A DNA stretch of 32,095 bases from Bacteroidales bacterium (GTDB lineage: Bacteria; Bacteroidota; Bacteroidia; Bacteroidales; 4484-276): positions 1-32,095 of the forward strand of contig JAAYIU010000137.1 of the NCBI GenBank assembly GCA_012523265.1, in the 5' to 3' direction. Shown here piece after piece: positions 9,602-17,681 of the stretch. A program made the translations under genes and the position numbers. Numbering within the stretch: the first letter of the stretch is position 1; every line of letters starts with the position of its first letter. The notes under the pieces are model-generated. The model did not search any database. It saw only the letters and a list, made by a program, of their open reading frames with translations, and had not been told where the DNA came from.

Positions 9602-12600
9602 TTAGAACTGAAGAGTTAAGCCAAGCAAGTAGGTCCGGGGACGCGGATACAACCGATTGTCGATACCACCAGAAATCTCCGGGTCGATGCCGTCGTACTG
9701 GGTGATGGTAAACACGTTGGTAACGGTTGCGGTAAGACGCAGGCTGGCGAATTTTTTGATAGCATCCGGGAAGAAATAGCTCAACGACATATTGTCCATC
9801 CTAAAGAACGAGGCATCCTGGATGTAATAATCGGAAAGAAACTGTGGATTTACAAAGTTGGTTTCATACACCTTATCGGTGATGTTGCCCAGGTAGGGAC
9901 CTTCGGGGCGGTAGAGCCGCTCATAAACAGCATTTTCGCTGTTCACGTTGTCGTACACATAGTTACCAAAGTTGGCGCGTCCCGAGAATGCGAAGTCCCA
10001 GTTTTTGTAGGATACTGATGAGTTGATCCCGAAATAGAAATTGGCTGCCGGGTCTTTGTAGTAATAGCGGTCGGCATCGGTAATTTCGCCATCGCCATTT
10101 CTGTCGACATAAATACCTTGCAGCGGCTTGCCGTCGGTACCATAAACCTGTTCAAAAACAAAGTAGGTGTTGGCCGACTGACCTACAGCATGTTTCTGGA
10201 TGAAGTTACCCACACCGCCGGAGATACCACCTACATCTATTCCGGTGTAACTCGGGTCGTCGGTGGCAGTAAGTTTTGTGATCTCGTTTTGGTTGTAGGT
10301 GGCATTAAAGCCAAGTTCCCAGAATATCTTGTCGGTAGAAACTGGACGGGTAACAATGGTAAATTCAAAACCTTCGTTTTTAAGATCCCCTACATTGGTG
10401 AGGATATAATTGCTAAGGTTGGTACCAGCCGGTACGGCGATAAAGTTGATCAGGTCAGAAGTTTTGCGGTTGTAATAATCCAACGATCCATAAATCCGGT
10501 CGTTGGCAAAGCCAAAGTCGAAGCCGAAGTTAAGGGTAGTGGTCTCTTCCCATTTGATATTGTAGTCGTATCCTTCAGGACGCAGAGTGTAATAAAACTG
10601 GTTGCCAATCTGATACTGCGCAAACTGGTCGCTGAGTGTATAACGAGGCAAATACGGATAGTCATTATCGGTAATGTTTTGCTGACCGGTTACACCGTAG
10701 CCTGCTCTGAATTTCAGTTGCGACATATTAACGCCGGCCATAAAAGGCTCTTCGATGATCTGCCACGCAAAAGCTGCCGATGGGAACAAGCCCCAGCGGG
10801 TGTCGGGAGAGAAGCGCGAGCTGCCGTCATTACGAAGGGTGAAGGTAAGCAGATACCGCTCTTTAAAGGTGTAGTTGAAACGTCCGAAGAAAGATAACAG
10901 ATAACTTTCGGTAGGATTATCATCCGATTTGATGTTGTAGGTACGCATGTAGTCGCCATAGAAATTTTTCTGGTAGTTGCCCGGACGGATAGAGTCAAGT
11001 GTAAACTGACGGGAATAGTTACTGTTTAATGAGGAGTTGCTGCGATAGAAATGTTGCCACGAATAACCAGCCATCACATCAAAACGGCTTTCGATGCTTT
11101 TGACGGCTTTTACATAATTCAGGTAAAACTCCAGCAGTTCGTTTTTCTTTTCCTGATCGTAAGCACTCCAGTTGCCGCCACCATTCAGCGCGTCGTACGA
11201 CCAGGGAGCATAGTCGGGGGTAATGTTGTCGCCTTCAGCTTTCGAGTAGTCGTAGCCCAGGTTCAGGTTGGCACGCAACTCAGGGAGGAAGTGCATTTTA
11301 TAATCCATTTGGATGTTTCCGATGAAGCGGTTGACGGTCGACTGGTCGTCGCGCATGTTGAGCAGCGCCACCGGATTGCTCGATCCCTGTTCTACCGGGA
11401 TGTCGGTTCCGCCGGGCTGTACCCATGCATAGTAGCCGCCAAAGTCGGTTATTGGCATCCGCACCGTGTCGGGAGATCCATCGCCATTCACATCATTAAG
11501 ATAATAGGGATTGTAAAGGGTTCCGTCTTCTATGGGTTTGCTTGGGTCGTATTGCAACGCAGCGCCGATAGCATCGCGGTTACCAAATTGATTCTTGATG
11601 TTCATGTACTTGGCATTAACATCAATCTTCAGATGTCCGTCGAACAAAGTAGGATTCAGCGCAACGCTGGCGGTAGTACGTTTCAGATTGTCGGTTTTCA
11701 GGATACCATCCTGATCGGTGTAACCTATCGAGAGGCGATAGGGTAAAACCTTGTAGGCGCCCGAGATGCTCAGGTTGTGATCCATGCTAAAAGCATTCTG
11801 ATAGATCTCTTTTTGCCAGTCGGTGTTGGCTGTGCCAAGCAATCCTGCCTGGTTGGGATATCTATCCTGCACTTCTTTTCTGAACACATCAGCATCCAGT
11901 ACATCAATGGTTTTGATGGGTGTCGAAATTCCGAAATTACCACTATAAGTTACCGACAAGGGTTTTCCTTCTTTGCCTTTTTTGGTGGTAATAATGATAA
12001 CCCCGTTGGAGGCGCGCGAGCCGTAGATGGCAGTAGCCGAAGCATCTTTTAGCACCGTGAAGGTTTCGATGTCGTTGGGGTTGATGGTGTTCAGCGGGTT
12101 GCGCATCCCGGAGATGCCGTCGTTATCCACCGGCACACCGTCGATAACAAACAACGGGTCGTTGCTGGCTCTTAGCGACGAGCCGCCTCTGATGCGTATG
12201 GTAGCACCCTCGCCGGGGGCGCCGCCGCCACTGGTAATCTGTACACCGGCAATTTTACCCGAAACCAGTTCGGTGGGTGTGGTGAGTGTGCCGCGGTTAA
12301 AGTCTTTGCTGCCCACCGCGGTAACTGAGCCCGTAGCGTCATCGCGTTTTTGCACGCCGTAGCCGATTACTACCAGTTCTTCAAGATAGGTGTTTTGTTG
12401 CAGCAGCGCTACATTCACAGTAGTGTTTGGCTGTACCAATACTTCCTGCGATTCGTAGCCGATAAAAGAAAATACCAGTGTGGCATTTGGTGAAATAGTA
12501 ATGCTGTAGTTACCGTCGATGTCGGTAACGGTACCCTCCAGCGTTCCTTTCACCTGCACTGCAGCTCCGGGGAGGGTGCCGCCTTCTTTGGCATCGGTTA

Positions 12601-12700
12601 CAACGCCCCGCACTACACCAGTTTGAGCATAGCCCGCCGAAAACCCGAATACGAGCATCGACAAAAGCAAAATCATTGTGGCTGTTAGATGTTTTCCCAT
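9602..12700 (-). CDS. SusC/RagA family TonB-linked outer membrane protein
   Basis: Signal peptide, carboxypeptidase-regulatory-like domain (GVVTDAKEGGTLPGAAVQVKGT), plug motif (GVQITSGGGAPGEGATIRIRGGSSLRASNDPLFVIDGVPVD), C-terminal beta-barrel ending in LGLTLQF. Confidence 0.97.
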   Translation of the reverse strand: MGKHLTATMILLLSMLVFGFSAGYAQTGVVRGVVTDAKEGGTLPGAAVQVKGTLEGTVTDIDGNYSITISPNATLVFSFIGYESQEVLVQPNTTVNVALLQQNTYLEELVVIGYGVQKRDDATGSVTAVGSKDFNRGTLTTPTELVSGKIAGVQITSGGGAPGEGATIRIRGGSSLRASNDPLFVIDGVPVDNDGISGMRNPLNTINPNDIETFTVLKDASATAIYGSRASNGVIIITTKKGKEGKPLSVTYSGNFGISTPIKTIDVLDADVFRKEVQDRYPNQAGLLGTANTDWQKEIYQNAFSMDHNLSISGAYKVLPYRLSIGYTDQDGILKTDNLKRTTASVALNPTLFDGHLKIDVNAKYMNIKNQFGNRDAIGAALQYDPSKPIEDGTLYNPYYLNDVNGDGSPDTVRMPITDFGGYYAWVQPGGTDIPVEQGSSNPVALLNMRDDQSTVNRFIGNIQMDYKMHFLPELRANLNLGYDYSKAEGDNITPDYAPWSYDALNGGGNWSAYDQEKKNELLEFYLNYVKAVKSIESRFDVMAGYSWQHFYRSNSSLNSNYSRQFTLDSIRPGNYQKNFYGDYMRTYNIKSDDNPTESYLLSFFGRFNYTFKERYLLTFTLRNDGSSRFSPDTRWGLFPSAAFAWQIIEEPFMAGVNMSQLKFRAGYGVTGQQNITDNDYPYLPRYTLSDQFAQYQIGNQFYYTLRPEGYDYNIKWEETTTLNFGFDFGFANDRIYGSLDYYNRKTSDLINFIAVPAGTNLSNYILTNVGDLKNEGFEFTIVTRPVSTDKIFWELGFNATYNQNEITKLTATDDPSYTGIDVGGISGGVGNFIQKHAVGQSANTYFVFEQVYGTDGKPLQGIYVDRNGDGEITDADRYYYKDPAANFYFGINSSVSYKNWDFAFSGRANFGNYVYDNVNSENAVYERLYRPEGPYLGNITDKVYETNFVNPQFLSDYYIQDASFFRMDNMSLSYFFPDAIKKFASLRLTATVTNVFTITQYDGIDPEISGGIDNRLYPRPRTYLLGLTLQF

Positions 12701-12778
12701 AATTCAACGTTTAATTAGTTCTCATTTTTATTTAGTTTTACTTGATAATCGTATTCTGTAACAGATTAAATTAGGTTG

Positions 12779-12786
12779 CAAAATTA
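12779..12786 (-). promoter_or_regulatory. Candidate -7 element TAATTTTG for the susC-susD-susE transcript
   Basis: Minus-strand TAATTTTG followed by CA; matches TAnnTTTG; about 80 nt before the susC ATG. Confidence 0.4.
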
Positions 12787-12985
12787 ATAAAAACTTCATC
12801 TTGAAATTTTGTTGTGGGATTATATAAACTTCCTGCCATGTTGCATTGCGCAATTCATTAATTTGCAACTTACTATTGTTTTTTGCGTTTTTAAGGATAT
12901 AGATTTTTCAGTCGTCCTTTGGCGGGTTTCTGGCGGTTTAATCTTAAAAAGAATTTATTTTTACTTTCACATGTAGAATTTATCT

Positions 12986-12993
12986 TAATTTTG
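12986..12993 (+). promoter_or_regulatory. Candidate -7 element TAATTTTG for the T9SS protein gene
   Basis: TAATTTTG matches TAnnTTTG; about 58 nt before the ATG at 13051. Confidence 0.4.
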
Positions 12994-13050
12994 CTTTTGA
13001 ACAAACTTCAAAACTTATTTTTTAAAATTATTCATCAAAACTTTTTTATT

Positions 13051-14547
13051 ATGAGAAAACTAGTACTTTTCGCTCTTTCAATCTTCCTTTTTGGAAGTGT
13101 AATGGCACAATTCGACGTCACAATGAATGTGGACATGAACGGCGTGGCTGATTTTGATCCGGCCACACACGATGTTTATGTTACCGGTAACCCATGGGGC
13201 TGGCCCGAGCCAGGCTCCAATGCTGACCTGAAACTTACCCCCACAGCTGCTGATCCAATGATTTACACCATCACGGCTAACGTGGCTGAACCCATGGAAA
13301 TCCAATACAAATATGCTACTACAATGGTAGCTGGCTGGGACGGCACCGAATGGGCTGGTGATCCAAACCGCCACATCTACGTCACCGAAGAAACTGTAAT
13401 GAATGACGTATATGGCGAAAAACCAGCGGTAGTTACTTTTAAAGTAGATATGACCGCTGCAGAAGTCTTTGACCCCGCAACTGACGAGATTTTCATGGCC
13501 GGAAACATCAATTACCCCAAAGGGTGGGTTATGCCCGGCGAGACCCCCAACATGAAAATGATGCCAGAGACAGAAGGCTCGATGGTTTACATCCTTACAG
13601 TTACTATTCCCAATGGTGATTATGAATACAAATATTTCAGGGTGATCAATGGCGAAGCATCATGGGATAACGGCGAATGGGCCGGTGGAGATAATCGCAT
13701 GGTTACCATTAGTGGTGACGTAACTATCGCCGATTCATGGGGAGCAGTTGCAGAAGAAATGATGATTGTCGATTTTGAAGATGGTACCACTGGTCCGCTA
13801 ACTTTGCACGTGATGGGCAATGGCGATTGGGACAACGAAGAACTACATCCGGTTTCAGAAACCTTCGAGGTTATCGACAATCCCGATCCAAGTGGCATTA
13901 ATACGTCAGCAAAAGTGATGAAATTCAACCGTCGCGGTATGGATGAGGATGGCCAGCCCTGGGGTGGCTTCTGGGCTAATGTAGATCCGGCCGTCGATGT
14001 TACTACCTTCAAATATGTACACGTTATGGTATGGAAACCACGCATCAGCCCTGTGAAATTCAAACTCGAAGGCGGCCCCTCAGGCACCCTCGAATTGGTT
14101 AGCAGCAACGAACAAACCAAAGTGGATACATGGGTGGATATGGTTTTTAAATTTGACACAATGACCGGAACCTATCCGGTGATTGCTTTCATGCCCGACT
14201 TCGAAGATCCTTTTACTGCTCCTGAACTGCAGGTGATCTATTTCGACAACATTCGCATCAACAACGATTCAACTGCTTTTGGCGACACTTTTATCTTCAA
14301 CCCGGTAAAAAACAGCTCGCTGGCAGTTTATCCCAACCCGACTACCAGTGCGTTGTACATCGACCTCGACAACAATGCACAAAGCATTGGCGTTTATAAT
14401 TTGCTCGGACAACAGCAGGCTGTCTTTAACAATGTCAGCGCCGGCACATTTAGCTTCTCCACCTCCGATCTGCCCCGAGGCATCTACATGGTGGTAATGC
14501 GCGACAAGAACAACAAGCAATACACTGCTAAATTCGTTAAAGAATAA
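13051..14547 (+). CDS. T9SS type A sorting domain protein with two tandem glycan-binding-like modules
   Basis: Start revised to MRKLVLFALSIFLFGSVMAQ (13051). Two homologous modules (FDVTMNVDMNGVADFDPATHDVYVTGNPWGWPEPG... and VTFKVDMTAAEVFDPATDEIFMAGNINYPKGWVMPG...), a further carbohydrate-binding-like domain, and a T9SS CTD (LAVYPNPTTSALYIDLDNNAQSIGVYNLLGQQ...GIYMVVMRDKNNKQYTAKFVKE). Confidence 0.85.
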   Translation: MRKLVLFALSIFLFGSVMAQFDVTMNVDMNGVADFDPATHDVYVTGNPWGWPEPGSNADLKLTPTAADPMIYTITANVAEPMEIQYKYATTMVAGWDGTEWAGDPNRHIYVTEETVMNDVYGEKPAVVTFKVDMTAAEVFDPATDEIFMAGNINYPKGWVMPGETPNMKMMPETEGSMVYILTVTIPNGDYEYKYFRVINGEASWDNGEWAGGDNRMVTISGDVTIADSWGAVAEEMMIVDFEDGTTGPLTLHVMGNGDWDNEELHPVSETFEVIDNPDPSGINTSAKVMKFNRRGMDEDGQPWGGFWANVDPAVDVTTFKYVHVMVWKPRISPVKFKLEGGPSGTLELVSSNEQTKVDTWVDMVFKFDTMTGTYPVIAFMPDFEDPFTAPELQVIYFDNIRINNDSTAFGDTFIFNPVKNSSLAVYPNPTTSALYIDLDNNAQSIGVYNLLGQQQAVFNNVSAGTFSFSTSDLPRGIYMVVMRDKNNKQYTAKFVKE

Positions 14548-14585
14548 TTAATTGGTTTTTCATTTTATTTTTATTGTTTTAAGGA

Positions 14586-14622
14586 AAACCTGCCCTCTGA
14601 AAAGAGCGGCAGGTTTTTTTTG
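14586..14622 (+). terminator. Intrinsic terminator of the T9SS protein gene
   Basis: AAACCTGCC-CTCTGAAAAGAGC-GGCAGGTTT followed by a T run. Confidence 0.8.
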
Positions 14623-14644
14623 TTTTTTCCCCCGCCATTTCAAT

Positions 14645-14905
14645 CCCAGGCATAAATGCCTGGGCTACGGACATGAATGCCTGGGCTACGGATTCCCCAG
14701 ATAACCCCAGGCGCAAATGCCAGAGCGATGGAATTCCCCGATAATCCCAGGCATGAATGCCTGGGCTACGGATATTCCCGATAATCCCCGACATAAATGC
14801 CTGGGCGATGGAGTTCCCCGATAATTCCAGGCGCAAATGCCAGAGCGATGGAATTCCCCGATAATCCCAGGCATGAATGCCTGGGCTACGAAGTTCCCCG
14901 ATAAT
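14645..14905. repeat. About 40-bp tandem repeat array carrying CCCAGGCATNAATGCCTGGG palindromes
   Basis: TTCCC(C)GATAATCCCAGGCATGAATGCCTGGGCTACGGA-type units begin near 14693, 14734, 14774, 14814, 14854 and 14894. Confidence 0.85.
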
Positions 14906-14995
14906 CTTTGCGCCCGGCGCTCTGCGTTCTGCACCCTGCTCCTTGCTCCTTGCGCCCCGCGCCTTGCTCCTTGCGCCCTGCGCCCCGCGCCTTTT
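14906..14995. repeat. Low-complexity pyrimidine-biased GCGCC/CTTGC repeat tract
   Basis: ctttgcgcccggcgctctgcgttctgcaccctgctccttgctccttgcgccccgcgccttgctccttgcgccctgcgccccgcgcc. Confidence 0.7.
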
Positions 14996-17411
14996 ATTTC
15001 ACCACCGCCTTTTCTACACCAAAACCATTTTCCGTTTTTAAATGCAAAAGATAAACTCCTGATGGGATTCCTCTGACGTCGATCTGAAGAGATTGTTTTC
15101 CTTGCGAAAGTTTACCGGCTGTATTTGGTACCAGAACCTGCTGGCCGGTCAGGCTGTGCATTTCAACGATGACCTGTTGCGGTTTATCCAGCATAAAACC
15201 TATTGTCAGGTAATCCGTTGCGGGAACGGGAGAAACGGAAAGCGCTATTGTGCCTGCACCTGGTTCGAGAATGGATTGTGGGTCATACACAAAACCGATG
15301 GCATCGAGAGCGGGTTGCATTTCGGGGTTGGCCATAAAATTATTCCACAGCAGTTGAGACCGATGATTTTCGATCATAATAATAATAGGCCCCTGGTCGA
15401 TGGCCAGGTAAGAGGTGGCGTACCAATCGGCTTCGGGGTTGAAGGCGTCGGCAAAGCCCATGTTGCCCCAGATTTTGCCGCCCAGTGTGCGATAAAAATG
15501 TTTGAGTGCCGCCATAGATTCGTCGGGCGTGTAGGGCATCGACGACAAAGCTGCGCTAGGGGTAATGGTTCCGTTGTCGCGCGTGCCAACCGGCTCGTGT
15601 ACCATGTAGCCCCACGGATCGTCGCTGGCGGTAAGTCCCCACGAAACAGCCGAATAGCCTTCAAAGTTTTTTGGGTTGGCAATGCAGTAGGCGCGGTTGA
15701 TCAGGGTGTGGTTGCGGTTGTTGAGGACATAATTGGCGTAAGCATCTTTTTTGTTGCGCGGATCGAAGCCCAGATAGGAATAGTGAGCAAAAAAAAGCGG
15801 ACCGCCGTAATCCCATCCCACCCATAATTTATATCCATAAAACGAATCTCCATTAACATAATTTGTCGACGACGCCCAGCCGTCGTGCCACAGCGAGGCC
15901 GGTACGCCATGTGTTGGCGAGGCGATGGCCAGCAGATACACGATGGCAGCTTCGTTGGGGCCGCGAACCTGCATGTTGATTGCCCACTGGTGGTTGGGCG
16001 ACCAGTGCCAGTAAAGGAAATTCCCGTCGTTGCGGCGGTACCAGTCCCATTCTACGGTTTCCCAAAGCTGCGTAATGCGCTCGGCAATGGATTGCTCGTC
16101 AGCATTTGTCTGGTTAAAGTACTGCCGTGCTGCCAGCAGTCCCTGCACCAGAAAAGCCGTCTCCACCAGGTCGCCGCCATTATCAAGCTCGCTGAAAGGA
16201 ATCACCTTGCCCGTGTTGCCATCGAGCCAATGCGGCCATACGCCATGAAAGCGATCGGCGTTTTCGAGGAAGGTGAGTATTTTCTTCATGCGCGCAATGC
16301 CCTGATGGCGGGTGATAAACTGGCGTTCTATCCCCACCAGCAGCGCCATGATGCCAAAGCCGCTGCCACCACTGGTCACTATATTACCTGATGTATTGCG
16401 TTCACGCGCCATACCTGAGGCCGGGTGGGCAAAATCCCAGAAGTAACGGAACGTTGCCTCCTGCACCATTTCCATAAGTTGCTCATCATCCATATCGTAG
16501 GTACCCGTTTGCACCATTTCCGAAAAAGGAGAGGATTCGTTGGCGTCGTTCAATGCGGTAATTTTGTATTGTAGCCCCAGGTTGGTGCCCAAAGCTCTGA
16601 CGAAATCAGTATAGGATGTGTCGGTTTTCTCAACGTTGGCTCGCTTATCGAAGGTGGTGCCATTGTCGGTGGAAAGATATATTTCGTAGCCGTTCAGGTT
16701 GCTTTCGGTGTTGGGTTGCCAGGTAAGATACGCGTGGCTGTCGTAGCCTTTGGCAGCCAGTCCCTGTGGAGCTGCCACAGGTGGCGAAGTTCCGTCGCCT
16801 TTGAAGATGCGCATATCATCCACAAACAAAGTGTGGCTTTGGCCGTCGGCGGATAGTTGCGCAAAGCCAATGGTTTTGATCGCTTCGAAATTTACACCCG
16901 ATGAAGCATGAAACGGCGCCATCGGAATGGTGATCCTTTTCCATTCGTTAGCAGGCATGGCAGCAGCGTATTCGCTGATGGCAATTTTTACTGTTTGTTG
17001 ATTGTTGGCATCTTCCATAAAAATTGCCGGCAGGTTTTCAATATCGAAAACTACCGGGCTACGCAGAAAGAAGAGCAACGTGTCGGCATCAGCCACATTG
17101 TTGGCCGTCCAGTTGAGTCCGGCAGCGATGGCCTGCCAGTTGCCGCCGGCATTGGAACTCCACGTAAGACGCAGCGAATTGACACCCTGCTGCGCCGGCA
17201 CATCATTTTCCACCGGGAAACGATGCTCGTCGGCACCGGCAACTTCCAACATGCTGGGCGCATTTACCCAAAGCCAGCTAAAGTCATAAAACGCCTCATC
17301 AGGGCTGTCCTGAAAATAAAACCAAGTCTGAGCTTCTACTTTGCCCAGACCTGTGGTTATGATCATTATTAAAAGAAATACAATTTTATTTTTTAAAATT
17401 AAAATGTTCAT
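14994..17411 (-). CDS. Glycoamylase-like (PF10091; GH144-type) secreted protein with FN3-like region and T9SS sorting domain
   Basis: Signal peptide; FN3-like segment (PQGLAAKGYDSHAYLTWQPNTESNLNGYEIYLS); glycoamylase core (DDEQLMEMVQEATFRYFWDFAHPASGMARERNTSGNIVTSGGSGFGIMALLVGIERQFITRHQGIARM..., YPFTPDESMAALKHFYR-like region, DQGPIIIMIENHRSQLLW); C-terminal T9SS-type domain. Confidence 0.88.
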   Translation of the reverse strand: MNILILKNKIVFLLIMIITTGLGKVEAQTWFYFQDSPDEAFYDFSWLWVNAPSMLEVAGADEHRFPVENDVPAQQGVNSLRLTWSSNAGGNWQAIAAGLNWTANNVADADTLLFFLRSPVVFDIENLPAIFMEDANNQQTVKIAISEYAAAMPANEWKRITIPMAPFHASSGVNFEAIKTIGFAQLSADGQSHTLFVDDMRIFKGDGTSPPVAAPQGLAAKGYDSHAYLTWQPNTESNLNGYEIYLSTDNGTTFDKRANVEKTDTSYTDFVRALGTNLGLQYKITALNDANESSPFSEMVQTGTYDMDDEQLMEMVQEATFRYFWDFAHPASGMARERNTSGNIVTSGGSGFGIMALLVGIERQFITRHQGIARMKKILTFLENADRFHGVWPHWLDGNTGKVIPFSELDNGGDLVETAFLVQGLLAARQYFNQTNADEQSIAERITQLWETVEWDWYRRNDGNFLYWHWSPNHQWAINMQVRGPNEAAIVYLLAIASPTHGVPASLWHDGWASSTNYVNGDSFYGYKLWVGWDYGGPLFFAHYSYLGFDPRNKKDAYANYVLNNRNHTLINRAYCIANPKNFEGYSAVSWGLTASDDPWGYMVHEPVGTRDNGTITPSAALSSMPYTPDESMAALKHFYRTLGGKIWGNMGFADAFNPEADWYATSYLAIDQGPIIIMIENHRSQLLWNNFMANPEMQPALDAIGFVYDPQSILEPGAGTIALSVSPVPATDYLTIGFMLDKPQQVIVEMHSLTGQQVLVPNTAGKLSQGKQSLQIDVRGIPSGVYLLHLKTENGFGVEKAVVK

Positions 17412-17424
17412 GATTAGTGATTTT

Positions 17425-17668
17425 GGTTTTGATATTATTTATTGAGCGTGGCTCATCTGCAGCACTTCAATAACCCTGCCCTTCAGGGCGGGGTCAGATG
17501 GCCATGTAAGGAACCGGCGGGCTTTAGCCCGCATACTAATACATCAGCATCTTTACCTGCACTCAGCCTACATTCTATTTATTTGGGCTAAAGCCCATTG
17601 AAATATTTTTGTCTTTTACCCCGGCCTAAAGGCCGGGGATAGTGATCAGCCTGGCTACAATCAGAGCC
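17425..17668 (-). mobile_element. Fold-back, palindrome-rich MITE-like element, copy 2 (inverted relative to copy 1)
   Basis: Termini GGTTTTGATA (17425-17434) and AATCAGAGCC (17659-17668); candidate target duplication GTGATTTT (17417-17424) / ATGATTTT (17669-17676), 7/8 identical; palindromes including 17516-17532, 17584-17597 and 17619-17638 in the reverse order of copy 1. Confidence 0.7.
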
Positions 17669-17681
17669 ATGATTTTTAAGA

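Noticed and set aside
14645-14905. Possible CRISPR array
   Set aside because: The 40-bp units are contiguous and similar along their whole length, with no unique spacers, and no cas genes are visible.
14579-14934. Minus-strand ORFs of 85 and 82 aa with repeated AQAFMPGIIG / FHRSGICAW motifs
   Set aside because: Both arise from translating the 40-bp tandem array in different frames; they overlap each other and look like repeat artefacts.
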